64,000 nucleotides of DNA, taken from contig CM033401.1 in assembly GCA_019426215.1 (NCBI GenBank), positions 9,925,134-9,989,133 on the forward strand, read 5' to 3'. Below, piece by piece: positions 10,297 to 20,956 of this stretch. Source of the DNA: Buddleja alternifolia. Taxonomy: Eukaryota > Streptophyta > Magnoliopsida > Lamiales > Scrophulariaceae. Position 1 is the first letter of the stretch, and the number at the start of each line of letters is the position of its first letter. A model generated the notes under the pieces. That model saw nothing but the letters and a program-made list of their open reading frames with translations, was not told the DNA's origin and ran no database searches. The translations under genes and the position numbers were made by a program.

Positions 10297-13200
10297 ATGT
10301 CGGAACAGTATGAGAAAGGGGTGAAAGAGTTCATAAAGTTTGCGGTTGACCATGCACCATATCGAACTAGGATCACTTGCCCATGTTTACGTTGTTGTTT
10401 TGGAAAGAGAATTAGTCCACGTGAGTTGGAAGATCATTTGGAGTGTAATGGAATTGATAAAAGCTACAAACGTTGGACAAGACACGGTGAAAGCAGTGTC
10501 CCGTTGGATGATTTGGGTGGTACATCATATCCATCACAGGATTTCAACATGAATGATTATGAGCCTGATCGTTTGGAGGAGATGACAAATGTGATTGAGG
10601 AGGATTTGCGAAATTGTCCTAAAATGTTTGACAATTTGACAAGTGATTCAAAGACACCACTGTATAGTGGTAGTAAATTCACGAGATTGAAAGCAGTTCT
10701 TAACCTATACAAGTTAAAAGCCAACAATGGGTGGAGTAATAAGAGTTTCACAGACTTGCTTGGTTTATTAAAAAGCATGCTACCTGAGGATAATGTGTTA
10801 CCTAATCGTACTTATGAGGCTAAACGGATGTTAACCTCAATTGGCATGGGATATGAGAGGATACGTGCATGTCTCAATGATTGCGTATTATTTAGAATTG
10901 ACTATGCATCATTGAAGGCCTGTCCAAAATGTGGCGCCTCACGGTACAAGAAGAATGGATCTGCGTCTGTCAAAACCATGTGGTATTTGCTTATAATACC
11001 ACGATTTAAGCGCATGTACAGTAGTAAAGAGTTAGCCAAGGACTTGACATGGCATGCTAATAGAAGGCTTGAAGAAAGGATTGAAGATGACAAGATTCGA
11101 CATCCCTCAGATTCTCCTCAATGGAAAAAGATTGATGATGATTTCCCTGAATTTGGTGAAGAATCAAGAAACTTGCGCCTTGTATTGGCTCCAGATGGCA
11201 TGAACCCTCATGGCTTGCAAAGTAGCTCACATAGTACATAGCCGGTGATTTTGATGATCCACAACCTTCCCCCATCGCGATGCATGAAGCGAGAGCATAT
11301 AATGATGCCTATACTCATTTTTGGGCCGAAACAACCTGGAAATGATATAGATGTCTACTTGGTTCCTTTAATTGAGGATTTGAAGGTGTTGTGGGACACC
11401 GGTGTTCAAGTATATGACGGGTTGAGAGAAGAAAGTTTTAATCTCAGAGTCATGTTATTTGGAACAATCAATGATTTTCCGACAAGAGCAAACCTCGAGG
11501 GATATGGTGTACATGGCCAATGTGGATGCCCTATATATGTCAAGAGTACAGATCAATATCGATTGACACACTCTCAGAAATATGCATTCCAAGGACATCG
11601 GAGATGGCTAAATCGGAACCATCGATATCATCGGTGGAAGAAAGCTTTCAATGGGAATATAGAAGAAGGCCGAGCTCCTAAGTGCTTAACTGGTGAAGAA
11701 GTGTTTGAGAATGTAAGAGACTTGGAGGTTAAATTTGGAAAGACTTTTGCAGGTGGCCTTGCAAAAACTGGGTGGAAAAAAAGGTCAATTTTCTTTGAGT
11801 TGCTGTATTGGACGTCTTTACATTTTAGACATTTTCTCGATATAATGCATATTGAGAAAAATGTATTTGATAGCGTCAGTGGTACACTTCTAATGTGCCC
11901 GGAAAGACAAAAGATGGCGTAAAGGCACGGTTAGACTTGGTTGAAATGAAGATAAGAGGAAAATTGGCACCAACAAATAAGGGGAAACGTACTTATTTGC
12001 CTCCAGCAGCTCACACTCTAGCCAGGAAAGAAAAAATTGCATTATGTGAGTTTCTTAATGGAGTGAAAGTTCCAGAAGGGTATTCTTCAAACATTAGCAG
12101 TCTTGTATCAATGAAGGATTTGAAGCTAAAGCACTTGAAGACTCACGATTTTCATGTAATCATGGATCATTTGCTACTAATTGCTATACGGGCCATTTTG
12201 CCAAAAAAGGTGAGAGACACGATAACTAAATTGTGTTTCTTCTTCAAAGCATTGTGGAGCAAGGTGTTTGATCCTGAGCAATTTCCTGCACTTCAAAAAC
12301 AAATTATCATCACTTTGTGTGAGCTTGAAATGTATTTTCCACCTGCTTTTTTTGATATAATGACTCATCTACCCATTCACTTGGTTAGAGAAACTCAACT
12401 ATGTGGACTGGCTTTTATGAGATCTATGTATCCGACTGAGCGTTATATGAAGGTATTGAATGGCTACGTGAAAAATCGTAGTCGACCGGAAGGTTGCATT
12501 GTTGAACGGTACATAGTTGATGAAGCCATTACATTTTGCACAGAGTATCTGGCAGATTCTAATGTTGCAGAACTTCCAAAGTCTCATGTTGTGGGAGGGA
12601 GAACAGAAGGAGTCGGATTAATGGGAAAGCAATTATTTAGTGTTCATATTACACAAAGGGATCAGGCACACCTATATGTGCTCCACAACACCGATGAGGT
12701 TGACCCATATGTTGAAGAGCATAAGAACCAACTTAGGAGATCCAATCCAATTAAAAATGGGAGTTGTATTTCAAGAGAGCATAATAAGAGTTTCATTGAT
12801 TGGTTCCGAAAGCATTTTGAAGAAAAACAGAAAGAGAATCCACAGCTTTTAGTTTCAGATAAATTGACACGACTGTCGATGGGTCCGGACAGACTAGTAT
12901 TTTGTTATTCAGGTTATCGTATAAATGGTCGCACATTCTATACAAAAGACCAAGATGAACGAAGTACAATGCAGAATAGTGGTGTGAGTCTTGTAGCTCA
13001 AGCAATGTATATCTCAAGTGCGAAAGATAATAATCCTATCTATGCCGATTTATCATATTACGGGGTGATTGAACGTATATGGGAGCTTGATTATAGTTGG
13101 TATCGGGTGCCTGTATTTGGGTGTAGGTGGGTTGACAATAAACATGGTGTCGATAATAGTGAAATAAGCTTCACTCGAGTAGACCTTGAAAGGGTGGGAT

Positions 13201-13547
13201 ACAAAGATGAACCTTTCATTTTAGCGTCACAAGCTAAGCAAGTGTTTTTTGTTACCGATCCTATTGATAAGAGGTGGTCCATTGTTTTATCGGCAAACAA
13301 AAATACATGTATTGATGATGATTATGAAGAAAGTGAAGATGATGGAGAAAATCCTATCTCATTAGGTGATTCACAATCAATTGATAGTGACGATGACTTG
13401 GATATAAGTCATGATGAATTGTATATGCGACAAGATCACCAAGAGGGGATATGGATTAATCCGTCAATTCATCGCCATACTGAAAAAAATGGTCGTACTG
13501 ATGGGAAGCAAAAGACTGCTAAGCCAACGACAAAAAGAAAACGATGA
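10297..13547 (+). pseudogene. TNP2-like CACTA transposase, two lesions
   Basis: The reading frame spans about 1083 codons without obvious introns. It begins with the Transpos_assoc domain (YRTRITCPCLRC, LEDHLECNGIDKSYKRW, residues about 20-60). The Transposase_21/TNP2 domain follows (TMWYLLIIPRFKRMY, APDGMNPHG). A DUF4218-like block lies at about 12111-12560 (LPIHLVRETQLCG, YPTERYMKVLNGYV) and a DUF4216-like block at about 13040-13150 (ELDYSWYRVPVFGCRWVD). The C-terminus is acidic and then basic. In the family it cuts and joins the CACTA ends in the nucleus. Two lesions are visible: TAG at 11239-11241 where the family has Trp, and a 1-base loss near 11891-11895 that shifts the frame inside the conserved LLNVPGKTKDG region. 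Both flanks are otherwise well conserved, so the decay is recent. Confidence 0.93.
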
Positions 13548-13914
13548 AAGGTATTTGAACTTATTTCATAATTGTATGATAGACTTATTTCAATATTTAT
13601 ACTTAGTTGCTAGAAAATTTATATTCTTGAGATTTGCCTATTTTTGTGAAAAATTTAAGGGAAATAGGGGGTTGATTGATTTTAAAGTTAATTTGGTTTA
13701 GCTGGGGGTTAATTATGTTTAATTGAGTATTAAATTTTGTTTATTTTGTGATTTATTACTTTTATTTGAAAATTATTAGTGCCAAATGAATCTGCCAAAT
13801 TTATAAGAATCTAACTTCTATATTTATTACTTCTATTTGAAAAGTATTATTGCCAAATGAATCTGCCAAATTTATATGAATCTAACTTCTGTATTTTTTG
13901 TCTTTTGTAGGTCG
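13548..13914 (+). other. spacer and 5' leader between the two CACTA genes
   Basis: AT-rich, with two near-copies of a block containing GCCAAATGAATCTGCCAAAT (about 13782 and 13851) and a splice acceptor TTTTGTAG ending at 13910, four bases before the next ATG. It probably holds an intron in the leader of the second gene. Confidence 0.55.
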
Positions 13915-16900
13915 ATGGCTTCAAATCCTGATGGTAGTTTTCCCGAGGATGATGTATATGGATCAGATAGCGGTCATGAGAAGGAGATACGAAGAGGTGT
14001 CACGGCTATAAAAAAAGTTATCAATGCCAGAAGTAAAGGCATAAGGCTACCTGTCGGTTGGAATGACAGAGGTCAGCCAGTTAACCCCAACAAATCAATA
14101 TTTGTTGGGTATATAGGCGTGCAGGTTCGGCAGAAGGTGTCGATTGCCATTAGTAATTGGCGAAAAGTCCCGTCACCAATAAAAAAAAATGTTTGGGATG
14201 AGATGAAGGTAATTTGGATATTATCATATTTGTAAGTGTTAATGTATTATCATATTCTCTAAATTATAATTTTATATATACTTTATTGTTTGTTTTTTGT
14301 AGTTGGCATTTGATATTGACGAAAGTCGACAAAAGTACGTACTAGCAGAAGCTGGGAGGCTAGCACGTAACTTCAGGAGCTACATAAGCAGAAAGTATGT
14401 TCGAGATGATGATGGAAACGTTAATGTCAACCCACCTCCACAATATGATATATCCCAAGCCGATTGGGCGGCATTTTTAGAGGTTCGCTTAGGCGAACCT
14501 TGGCAGGTAGCTAGTCATTTTAATTTACGGTTTCAGTTGTTGGTTATTGCATTTATATTTAGCTAATAATTTGATAATGTAATAAACAAAAAATAAGTAT
14601 GGACAATCAGGAAAGAGCAAAGGACCCCTAATATCCTTACCGGAAAGGGAGTCTTGGACATGCTGTTGTGGAGCAAATGGAGGTATGTAGTTCATTTAGC
14701 AGTGAATCCTTACAATTTTTTTAATAATAATTCTATGTTAATGCATACATATATTTTTTAATGAAAATATAGAGAAATAAAAGAAGGGATGCGGGATCCG
14801 ATTGTACAGATGTGACACGAGCACTCGTGTGGAGGGTTGCGCGTTCCGATGCGACAAATCAAATTGATAACAAAAATGTTAGAAGAGTGGTGAATGAAAT
14901 GGTGAGTTATTGGCAATTTTAGCTCTATAAAGTGTTGTATGTTTGTTTTGAAATACTATTGAAAGCACAAGGTTCACTGTTTTTTTTATTTTTAAAAATA
15001 TATCATTACAGGAGAGCATTTCACAAGAGGGTACTAGCCATAGTGGAAATGAGACGAGTCGAGATGACCTATTGGCTAAAGCTATTAAAAGGAAAGAGCA
15101 TCCGGGTCGCGTTAGGGATGTTGGCTTTGGGGTCTCACAAAGAGACTATTTTAAGGATCCAAAGCCTGCTTCAGAAAAGGAGATGGAAAACTTGAGAAAC
15201 ATGGTGAAAAACCTCTCCAAAACTATGGTTGCCACGCAACAACGAATTGATGTTTTGGAAGCCCCTAACTCGCATCAGCCACATGAAGATGACGTGATTT
15301 CTTTGAAAGATAGCAGCCCAGAACCAGGTTATAAGATGTTTCCTGAGGTAAAAATTTGAACTTGTTTATTAATCATACAACTTGCGACTCTCTATTTCTG
15401 TAAATCATACAAAACTTTCTAATATAATGTTGTATATATATATATGTGTGTGTAGGGTATCACTCCATGTCAATTAGCACTTTCATCACCATCGTATCGT
15501 GTGGTGGCTAAAGGACAGCTATACAATCGATCGGAGACTGATAGAACACTTCACAACTGTCTATTAGCCACCAACAATGTGAAAGTGCGCATTGACACTG
15601 CAGTTGAGGCGAATACACTCTTACCCGTCCCTCTCAATGATGAAATGATCACCATTTTTAGTGGTCTGGGTACCTTTGTAGCTTGGCTAGCGAGTCTTGT
15701 CATTATCACTGATGCACCGGTATGTAATTAATAGCTATTCATTAATAAATTATAACAATTTGTTTGAGGTTACTAAATATACTTTGGTGTGTAACATTCA
15801 TATTTTATTTTCTTGCTTAAACAGTCCAAATCATCTGGAAACCGTAAGTCAGGGACGTCGAAGCGGTCAGCTGTCAAAGGAAAATCTCAAGTGGCCGAGC
15901 CTGCAGGTGAAGTAGACATATGTGCAGATCTTCAACTAGATGGACTCCCTAATGACCTTGTATTTCTGGGAAAGTACACAAAGATGATGAAGATTGGTGC
16001 CCAGATCAATATATACATGGACGAAGCCATTATGAATTTTTCATTCCCAGAGTTCATTGGAAAGGAGGAGATCTGTCACCTTCTGCGTAGAAAAGAGATA
16101 GGAGCCTATATCATTACAGCGTACATAAAGTAAGTTTTTTAATTATTTTATTACATCTGAACTACGATTATTTTCGTTACTCGAAATTCATTTTTTATGC
16201 TCAATTTAGGTGTTTGTGGTTTAACTACGTGATCCCCGAAGGAAAAGAAGCAAGATTCGAGTTCCTTAGCCCACATTCCATAGCTGCTCAAATAGACCCG
16301 TCAGTTCAACAAGTGCAGTACATAGCACGTGCTATGATACAAAGTGCACAACAGAATAATTTATTTCTTGCACCTTACAACACCGGGTGAGCTACTAAAG
16401 ACTCGACTTTAATTTGTAAAACTAGCTACGCAAAAAAAAAATTCAACTTTTCTTTTGAATGCTTTGTAGGGGTCATTGGTTGTTGCTTGCAATTGATCCA
16501 TTTAAAGAGATTGTTTACTATCTGGATTCTGTGCATGGTGAGCTGCAATACCGAGATGATATGATACTAAAATTCAATCAGTAAGTTTTTCATTCAATCA
16601 ATGTATCCATTATATTTAATATTTTTTAAATTGTATTTATTTCACATAATTGCTTGTTTTTAACATATTTCCTTATTTTTTATATTTTTTTATAGAGCTG
16701 TGTACATATTTTTTGCAAACCTCAACAACCAATCCAGGAAATCCAAAAACTCGGTCTGTAAATGGTTTACTATAAAGGTTAGCGTTTTCTAGTTTCATGA
16801 GATTATATATTCGTATAGAAGTTCGTCTTCTAATACAACGTAACTTTGATTGCTTTTGTAGTGCCCCCGGCAGACCAACGAGGTGGATTGTGGCTATTTC

Positions 16901-17172
16901 ATTATGAGATTCATGAAAGAGATTATTAGCCACGGACAATCTATAATCCCAACAACGGTATACATAATCCTAATATATACTTAATTCTATTACTTTTGAA
17001 ATTATTAAACCTTTGGTAGGTAATTGAAACGTCATTTCACTTTGCAATTAATCTCTCTCTCTATATATATATCTTGCAGTACTTTGACGATTGTCAATCC
17101 TTCTATACTGATGAGCAAATTGATGAAGTACGCTGCGAAGTTGCACGTTACATTTTCTTAGCAGCTCCTTAG
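13915..17172 (+). CDS. Transposase_24 / Ulp1-protease CACTA accessory gene (12 exons, one stop)
   Basis: I can splice twelve exons with GT-AG borders and consistent phase: 13915-14208, 14303-14506, 14611-14682, 14773-14901, 15012-15347, 15456-15719, 15825-16129, 16210-16386, 16470-16580, 16696-16777, 16862-16957, 17080-17172. Exons 1-5 give the plant Transposase_24/TNPA-like region (YPYRKGSLGHAVVEQ, KEHPGRVRDVGFGVSQRDYF). Exons 8-12 give an Ulp1/C48 cysteine-protease fold with the catalytic His (GHWLLLAIDP), Asp (YYLDSVHG), Gln (PRQTNE) and Cys (DCGYFIMRF). The product is expected to bind subterminal repeats and perhaps cleave SUMO-like conjugates. The single lesion is TAA at 14629-14631 in exon 3, so the gene is nearly intact. 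An alternative exon-3 border might bypass the stop. Confidence 0.85.
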
Positions 17173-17478
17173 AAATTAGGTAATGTAGTTTTTGTACATT
17201 GTGACTTGTTGTAAATTGAGATTTGATTTATTGTATTTCGGAAGGTCATTAGTAATTTAATTAGTTGATAGTACATTTTGTTGGAGATTATAACATTTTA
17301 TTGTTAGAGGAAAGAGATGGTAATATTGAAGTTTGGGGTGATGTTTGTTTATGTTGAATATGTTTTGTTGTTAGTTGAAATTTGTTGGTTAGTTGGTTTA
17401 TTGCATATTACTGTACATGCACTATCATGAAAGGGCAATAAATAATTAAAAAAAAAGCAATTTTTTTTTTGTACTTAT
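17173..17478. other. 3' flank of the accessory gene
   Basis: TG-rich and AT-rich sequence with GTTGTTAGTTGAAATTTG-like stretches and no coding frame. It lies between the stop at 17172 and the subterminal repeats and probably carries the 3' UTR of the transposon gene. Confidence 0.5.
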
Positions 17479-17733
17479 GATAGCGGTTCTTCCGGAACCG
17501 CTGTCACAGTGTGAACCTGTGACAGCGGTTACGGAAAAACCGCTGTCACAGTTCGAACCTGTAACAGCGGTTCTTTCGAAAACCGCTGTCACAGGTCCTT
17601 TATTTTTATTTTTTTTTGGTTTTTCGACAGCGGTTTCTTGAAAACCGCTGTCATAGGTTGATCTATTACAGCGGTTAAGAATCGCTGTAATAGGTCCACC
17701 CCTATAACAGCGGTAAAACCGCTGTCATAGGTC
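17479..17733. repeat. 3' subterminal repeat array of the CACTA
   Basis: Pairs of GACAGCGGTT and AACCGCTGTCA face each other across 4-12 bases, giving several short hairpins (17479-17507, 17519-17550, 17561-17595, 17625-17655, 17665-17690, 17705-17730). The same motif fills the 5' end, which ties the two termini to one element. Confidence 0.85.
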
Positions 17734-17751
17734 ATTTTTGTAGTAGTGTTT

Positions 17752-18197
17752 CTATGTATGATTTGCACCTGCACTTCGCACCATTAAATTTATATAAATT
17801 TCTTTTTGGGAAGCTCACGTTCAACAAACTCTTCTTTCGCTGCCCGCAATCAACGAGGCTTGTTAGGATGCCTACAATGAACAGGGCTTTTTTAGGAGCC
17901 CGTAATTAACGTGACTTTTTTAGGATGCCTACAATGAACATGGCTTTGTTAGATGCCAGCAATTAATGAGACTTTTTTTAAGATGCCTGCCACGAACAAA
18001 ACATTTTTATAATGCTTGACATAGATAGTACGAGAATGAACTTTTATTAGAGAAGAACGAAAGTTTCTTACAACGAGATGTTCGACAAGAGTAGCACAAG
18101 AGAATAATTTATTAGCATACAAATGAAAATAAAGACATAACATTAATAAATTGAAATAAACAAAGCTGCTAATTCTTCCCTCAGGTTACTGCTGTCT
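17752..18197. other. interior of the older gypsy element, with short tandem repeats
   Basis: After the CACTA, a unit of about 40-50 bases based on TAGGATGCCTACAATGAAC and a CGAGGCTT/GTGACTTTTTT partner repeats about four times, degenerately, between 17840 and 18000. No gene is visible. In the pol orientation this is the region just downstream of integrase. Confidence 0.45.
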
Positions 18198-20956
18198 TCA
18201 ACTGTAGAATTTCTTCAAATTATGTACATTCCACGATCTTGATATTTTTTTGCCATCCACATCTTCTAGTACGAAAGCTCCCCCAGTAAGGATCTAAATC
18301 ACCTTGTAAGGGCCTTCCCACTTGGGTCCCAGTTTTCCCAATGACTTGAGTACAATTCTCCGAAGGACCAGGTCCCTTACCTACAATTCTCGGCTGACTA
18401 CCTATCTATTGTAAGTCGCCGCAATCCTTTGCTTGTATTTAGACATTCTTAGATAAGCCCTACCTCTGGCCTCCTCTATTGTGTCCAAGCTTTCTCTCAT
18501 TACCTCCTCATTTTTCTTAGGGTCACAGTATCTTACATGATGGGTGGCCATAATTATCTCGGGGGGTATCCCAACATCAGCACTGTACAGGAGGCTAAAG
18601 GGAGTGTCACCAGTAGTGTTGCGCAGTATGACCATAGAACAATAGGCAGCTCTTCTACCCATGAGCACTCATCTTTTTGCAGTCCAGGTTTCATTCCTAG
18701 AACGATAACTTTATTGATCTCCTCTTCTTGTCCATTACAGATGTCCAACATAAGTGAATAGTTGTTTGATTCCCATATCCTAACACCAATCTTGGATCCT
18801 TGCTCGTTGGAACTGCCTCTATTATCTAAGATAATTTCACGAGGGATTCCAAACCTATAGAGTATGAACTTCTTCAAGAACTTTATCACCTCCTGTTCAG
18901 TAATCTTAGCTAAGGGCTCGGCCTCTACTCACTTACTAATAGGAATGGCAACGAGACGGGAATGGGACGGGTTGGGCAAGACTCATTTCCCGTCCCGTTT
19001 AAAAAAATTTGGACCCGGACCCATCCCGAGCCCGGTCATTTCCATGTCCCGCCTGGACCCGGTCATTTCCCTGCGGGACCGGGTCCTTCTCGTTGGACCT
19101 GACTGATTTAAAAAAAAAAAATCTTCTTCTTCTTCTTCTTCTTCTTCCCTGCTTCTTCTTTCTTTTTCTTTTTCTTCTTCTTCTACACCAACAAACATGA
19201 ACAACAAAACAAAAAGCAGTTGAAACATCCAACATAAGTTCATTAATTTTAAAGTAAACCGGTAATTAAAATAAAAGTCACATAATTTCATCCTGTCCAT
19301 TTATATATATATGTCCATCTACCAAAAAGAAAAGTAAAAGAAGAAAAATGGGCATAATTGAAAAGAATCATCTGTCCATAGATTCAAACACTTCAGGGCT
19401 CTCAGTTATGCTGTCCAAAGATGGTCTCCAAGTTTCAGATTTTTCTCTACTTTTTTTTTTTAAAGATGACTAATAATTACATAACTAAATTTCAAATATC
19501 TATACATATTATACCGAATAATAATTAGCTATCACGTCTCATACCAAAAGACGACCAAATCATCTGATGAAAAACAAGAAAATAACGATGGACATTAACA
19601 TTGATATAATTATTATAATATATATAAAATAAAAAAAATATATACTATACTATCGAGACGGGTCCGGGACGGGAAATCGACTGGACTTATTTCCCGTCCC
19701 GGACCAGGCCGGGTCTTGAATTTCGATACCCGGACCCGGACCCGGTCCCATGTTTTTGGACTCATTCCTGTCTCATTGGGGACGGGTCCGGGATGGGTAT
19801 TCGTTAGACCCGGTCCCATTGCCATCCCTACTTACTAAAATAGTCAACTGCTACTAACAAGAAGTTATTCTGCCCAACAGCTAACGAAAAAGGTCCTACT
19901 ATGTCCATGCCCCATTTGGTGAATGGATAAGGCAGACTCATAATGCCCATTGGTCCTCCATTCTGATGGTACAATGGTGGATGCTTCTGACATGACTCGT
20001 ATCTCCTTACAATTCCTTGGCATCAATTTTCATGGTGGCCTAGAAGTAACCAGCTCTAAGGGCTTTGGCAGTTGTAGCAGCTACCCCTGCATGATTTCCA
20101 CAAAGGCCTCTGTGTATTTCATCGAGTACACGCAATTCTTTATTTGAGAGACACCTCAAGTATGGCTGAGAGAATGCTTTTTTTTATAGCACTCCTTCAA
20201 TCACAGTAAATCCCAAAGCATGGTGTTGTATCCTTAACGCCTATTGCTTATCTTTGGGCAAGTCCCCTCTTTGGAGATAACTTATGATCGGGCTCTCTAA
20301 TCACCGGCTTCTTCAATAGAGCCCACAAGTTCTTCACATTGATAATAGGCATCGACTGTACGGCGTTTTGCCTTATGTGGCAATCAGTGAGGACGCTAGC
20401 CAAGCGTGCGAGGTAATCAGCTTTACTATTTTTGGATCTTGGTATCTGTCTGATTTCAAAGCTCTCAAAGCCCTTCCTCAATTGTTCTATCTTTCTTAAA
20501 TATTCCGCTGTCCTAACTTCCTTTGCTTCATACCGGCCATCTACCTAACAGACTACCAACTGAGAGTCTGAACACACCACCAGGTGTTTAGCCCATCCTT
20601 TATAGCCATCTTGAGGCTGGCGATTAAAGCCTCGTATTTTGCTTCACTGTTAGATTCTCTAAACTCGAGCTTGACATCATATTCCAATTCATTCCCCTCA
20701 GGAGTGGTGAGCAGTATTCCATCTCCACTCTCTAAGGCCGTTGTAGAGCCACCCACATGTAGTATCCATGCCTCATTTTCTTGTCTTATAGAAGGCACCT
20801 CGGATATAAAGTCTGCTAGTGCCGAGGCTTTGATGGCTAGTCTCGGAGAATAAGAGATGTCAAACTCACTTAACTCTACAATCCATTTGATCATTCTTTC
20901 TGATAGTTTCGGGCATCCTAAAATCTATTTCAAAGGATGATTGGTACGTACTTTTA
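18198..20956 (-). pseudogene. Ty3/gypsy (Tat-type) pol fragment: RNase H and integrase
   Basis: Read leftward. The end of the RT/RNase H region (VRTNHPLK, then MIKWIVELSEFDISYSP) is followed by a second, archaeal-type RNase H (residues about 20850-20560). Integrase follows (GPMGIMSLPYPFTKWGMDIV at about 19985-19925, ILYRFGIPREIILDN, ELPIVLWSY). A C-terminal block readable as LGPKWEGPY and NLKKFYS ends at 18198-18200. Two RNase H domains indicate the Tat clade. Many lesions exist: LHVDGS has become LHVGGS and NNEAEYEA has become SNSEAKYEA, removing two catalytic acids; there are stops and frameshifts; a hAT element sits in the integrase core. Everything upstream (gag, protease, RT) is missing beyond the Harbinger-like terminus at 20957. 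Confidence 0.85.
18940..19830. mobile_element. non-autonomous hAT element, 891 bp, inside gypsy integrase
   Basis: Ends are TAGGAATGGCAACGAGACGG and, on the other strand, TAGGGATGGCAATGGGACC. The 8-bp duplication CTTACTAA flanks it exactly (18932-18939 and 19831-19838). Removing it restores the integrase reading between VAVDYFSK and EAEPLAKIT on the minus strand. GGGACCGGGTCC-like subterminal repeats occur at both ends and a CTT run at about 19115-19145. No transposase is present, and frames in 18983-19300 are low-complexity artefacts. Confidence 0.93.

Larger units (their letters stand above)
8678..17748 (+). mobile_element. complete CACTA (En/Spm-type) DNA transposon, 9071 bp
   Basis: The element starts CACTACCACAAAAAAA at 8678 and ends TTTTTGTAGTAGTG at 17748. 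It is flanked by the 3-bp duplication TTT (8675-8677 and 17749-17751), as expected for CACTA insertion. Arrays of a 9-13-bp subterminal motif (ACAGCGGTT and its complement) fill both ends. Inside are two plus-strand genes in the usual order: a TNP2-like transposase and a spliced Transposase_24/Ulp1 gene. Structure is intact, but both genes carry disabling changes, so this copy is probably not autonomous now. It is inserted in the non-coding interior of a gypsy element. Confidence 0.95.

Noticed and set aside
18983..19300. Lys/Glu-rich and Leu-rich frames inside the hAT element
   Set aside because: They come from a CTT run and proline-rich GGGACCC repeats; there is no transposase motif.
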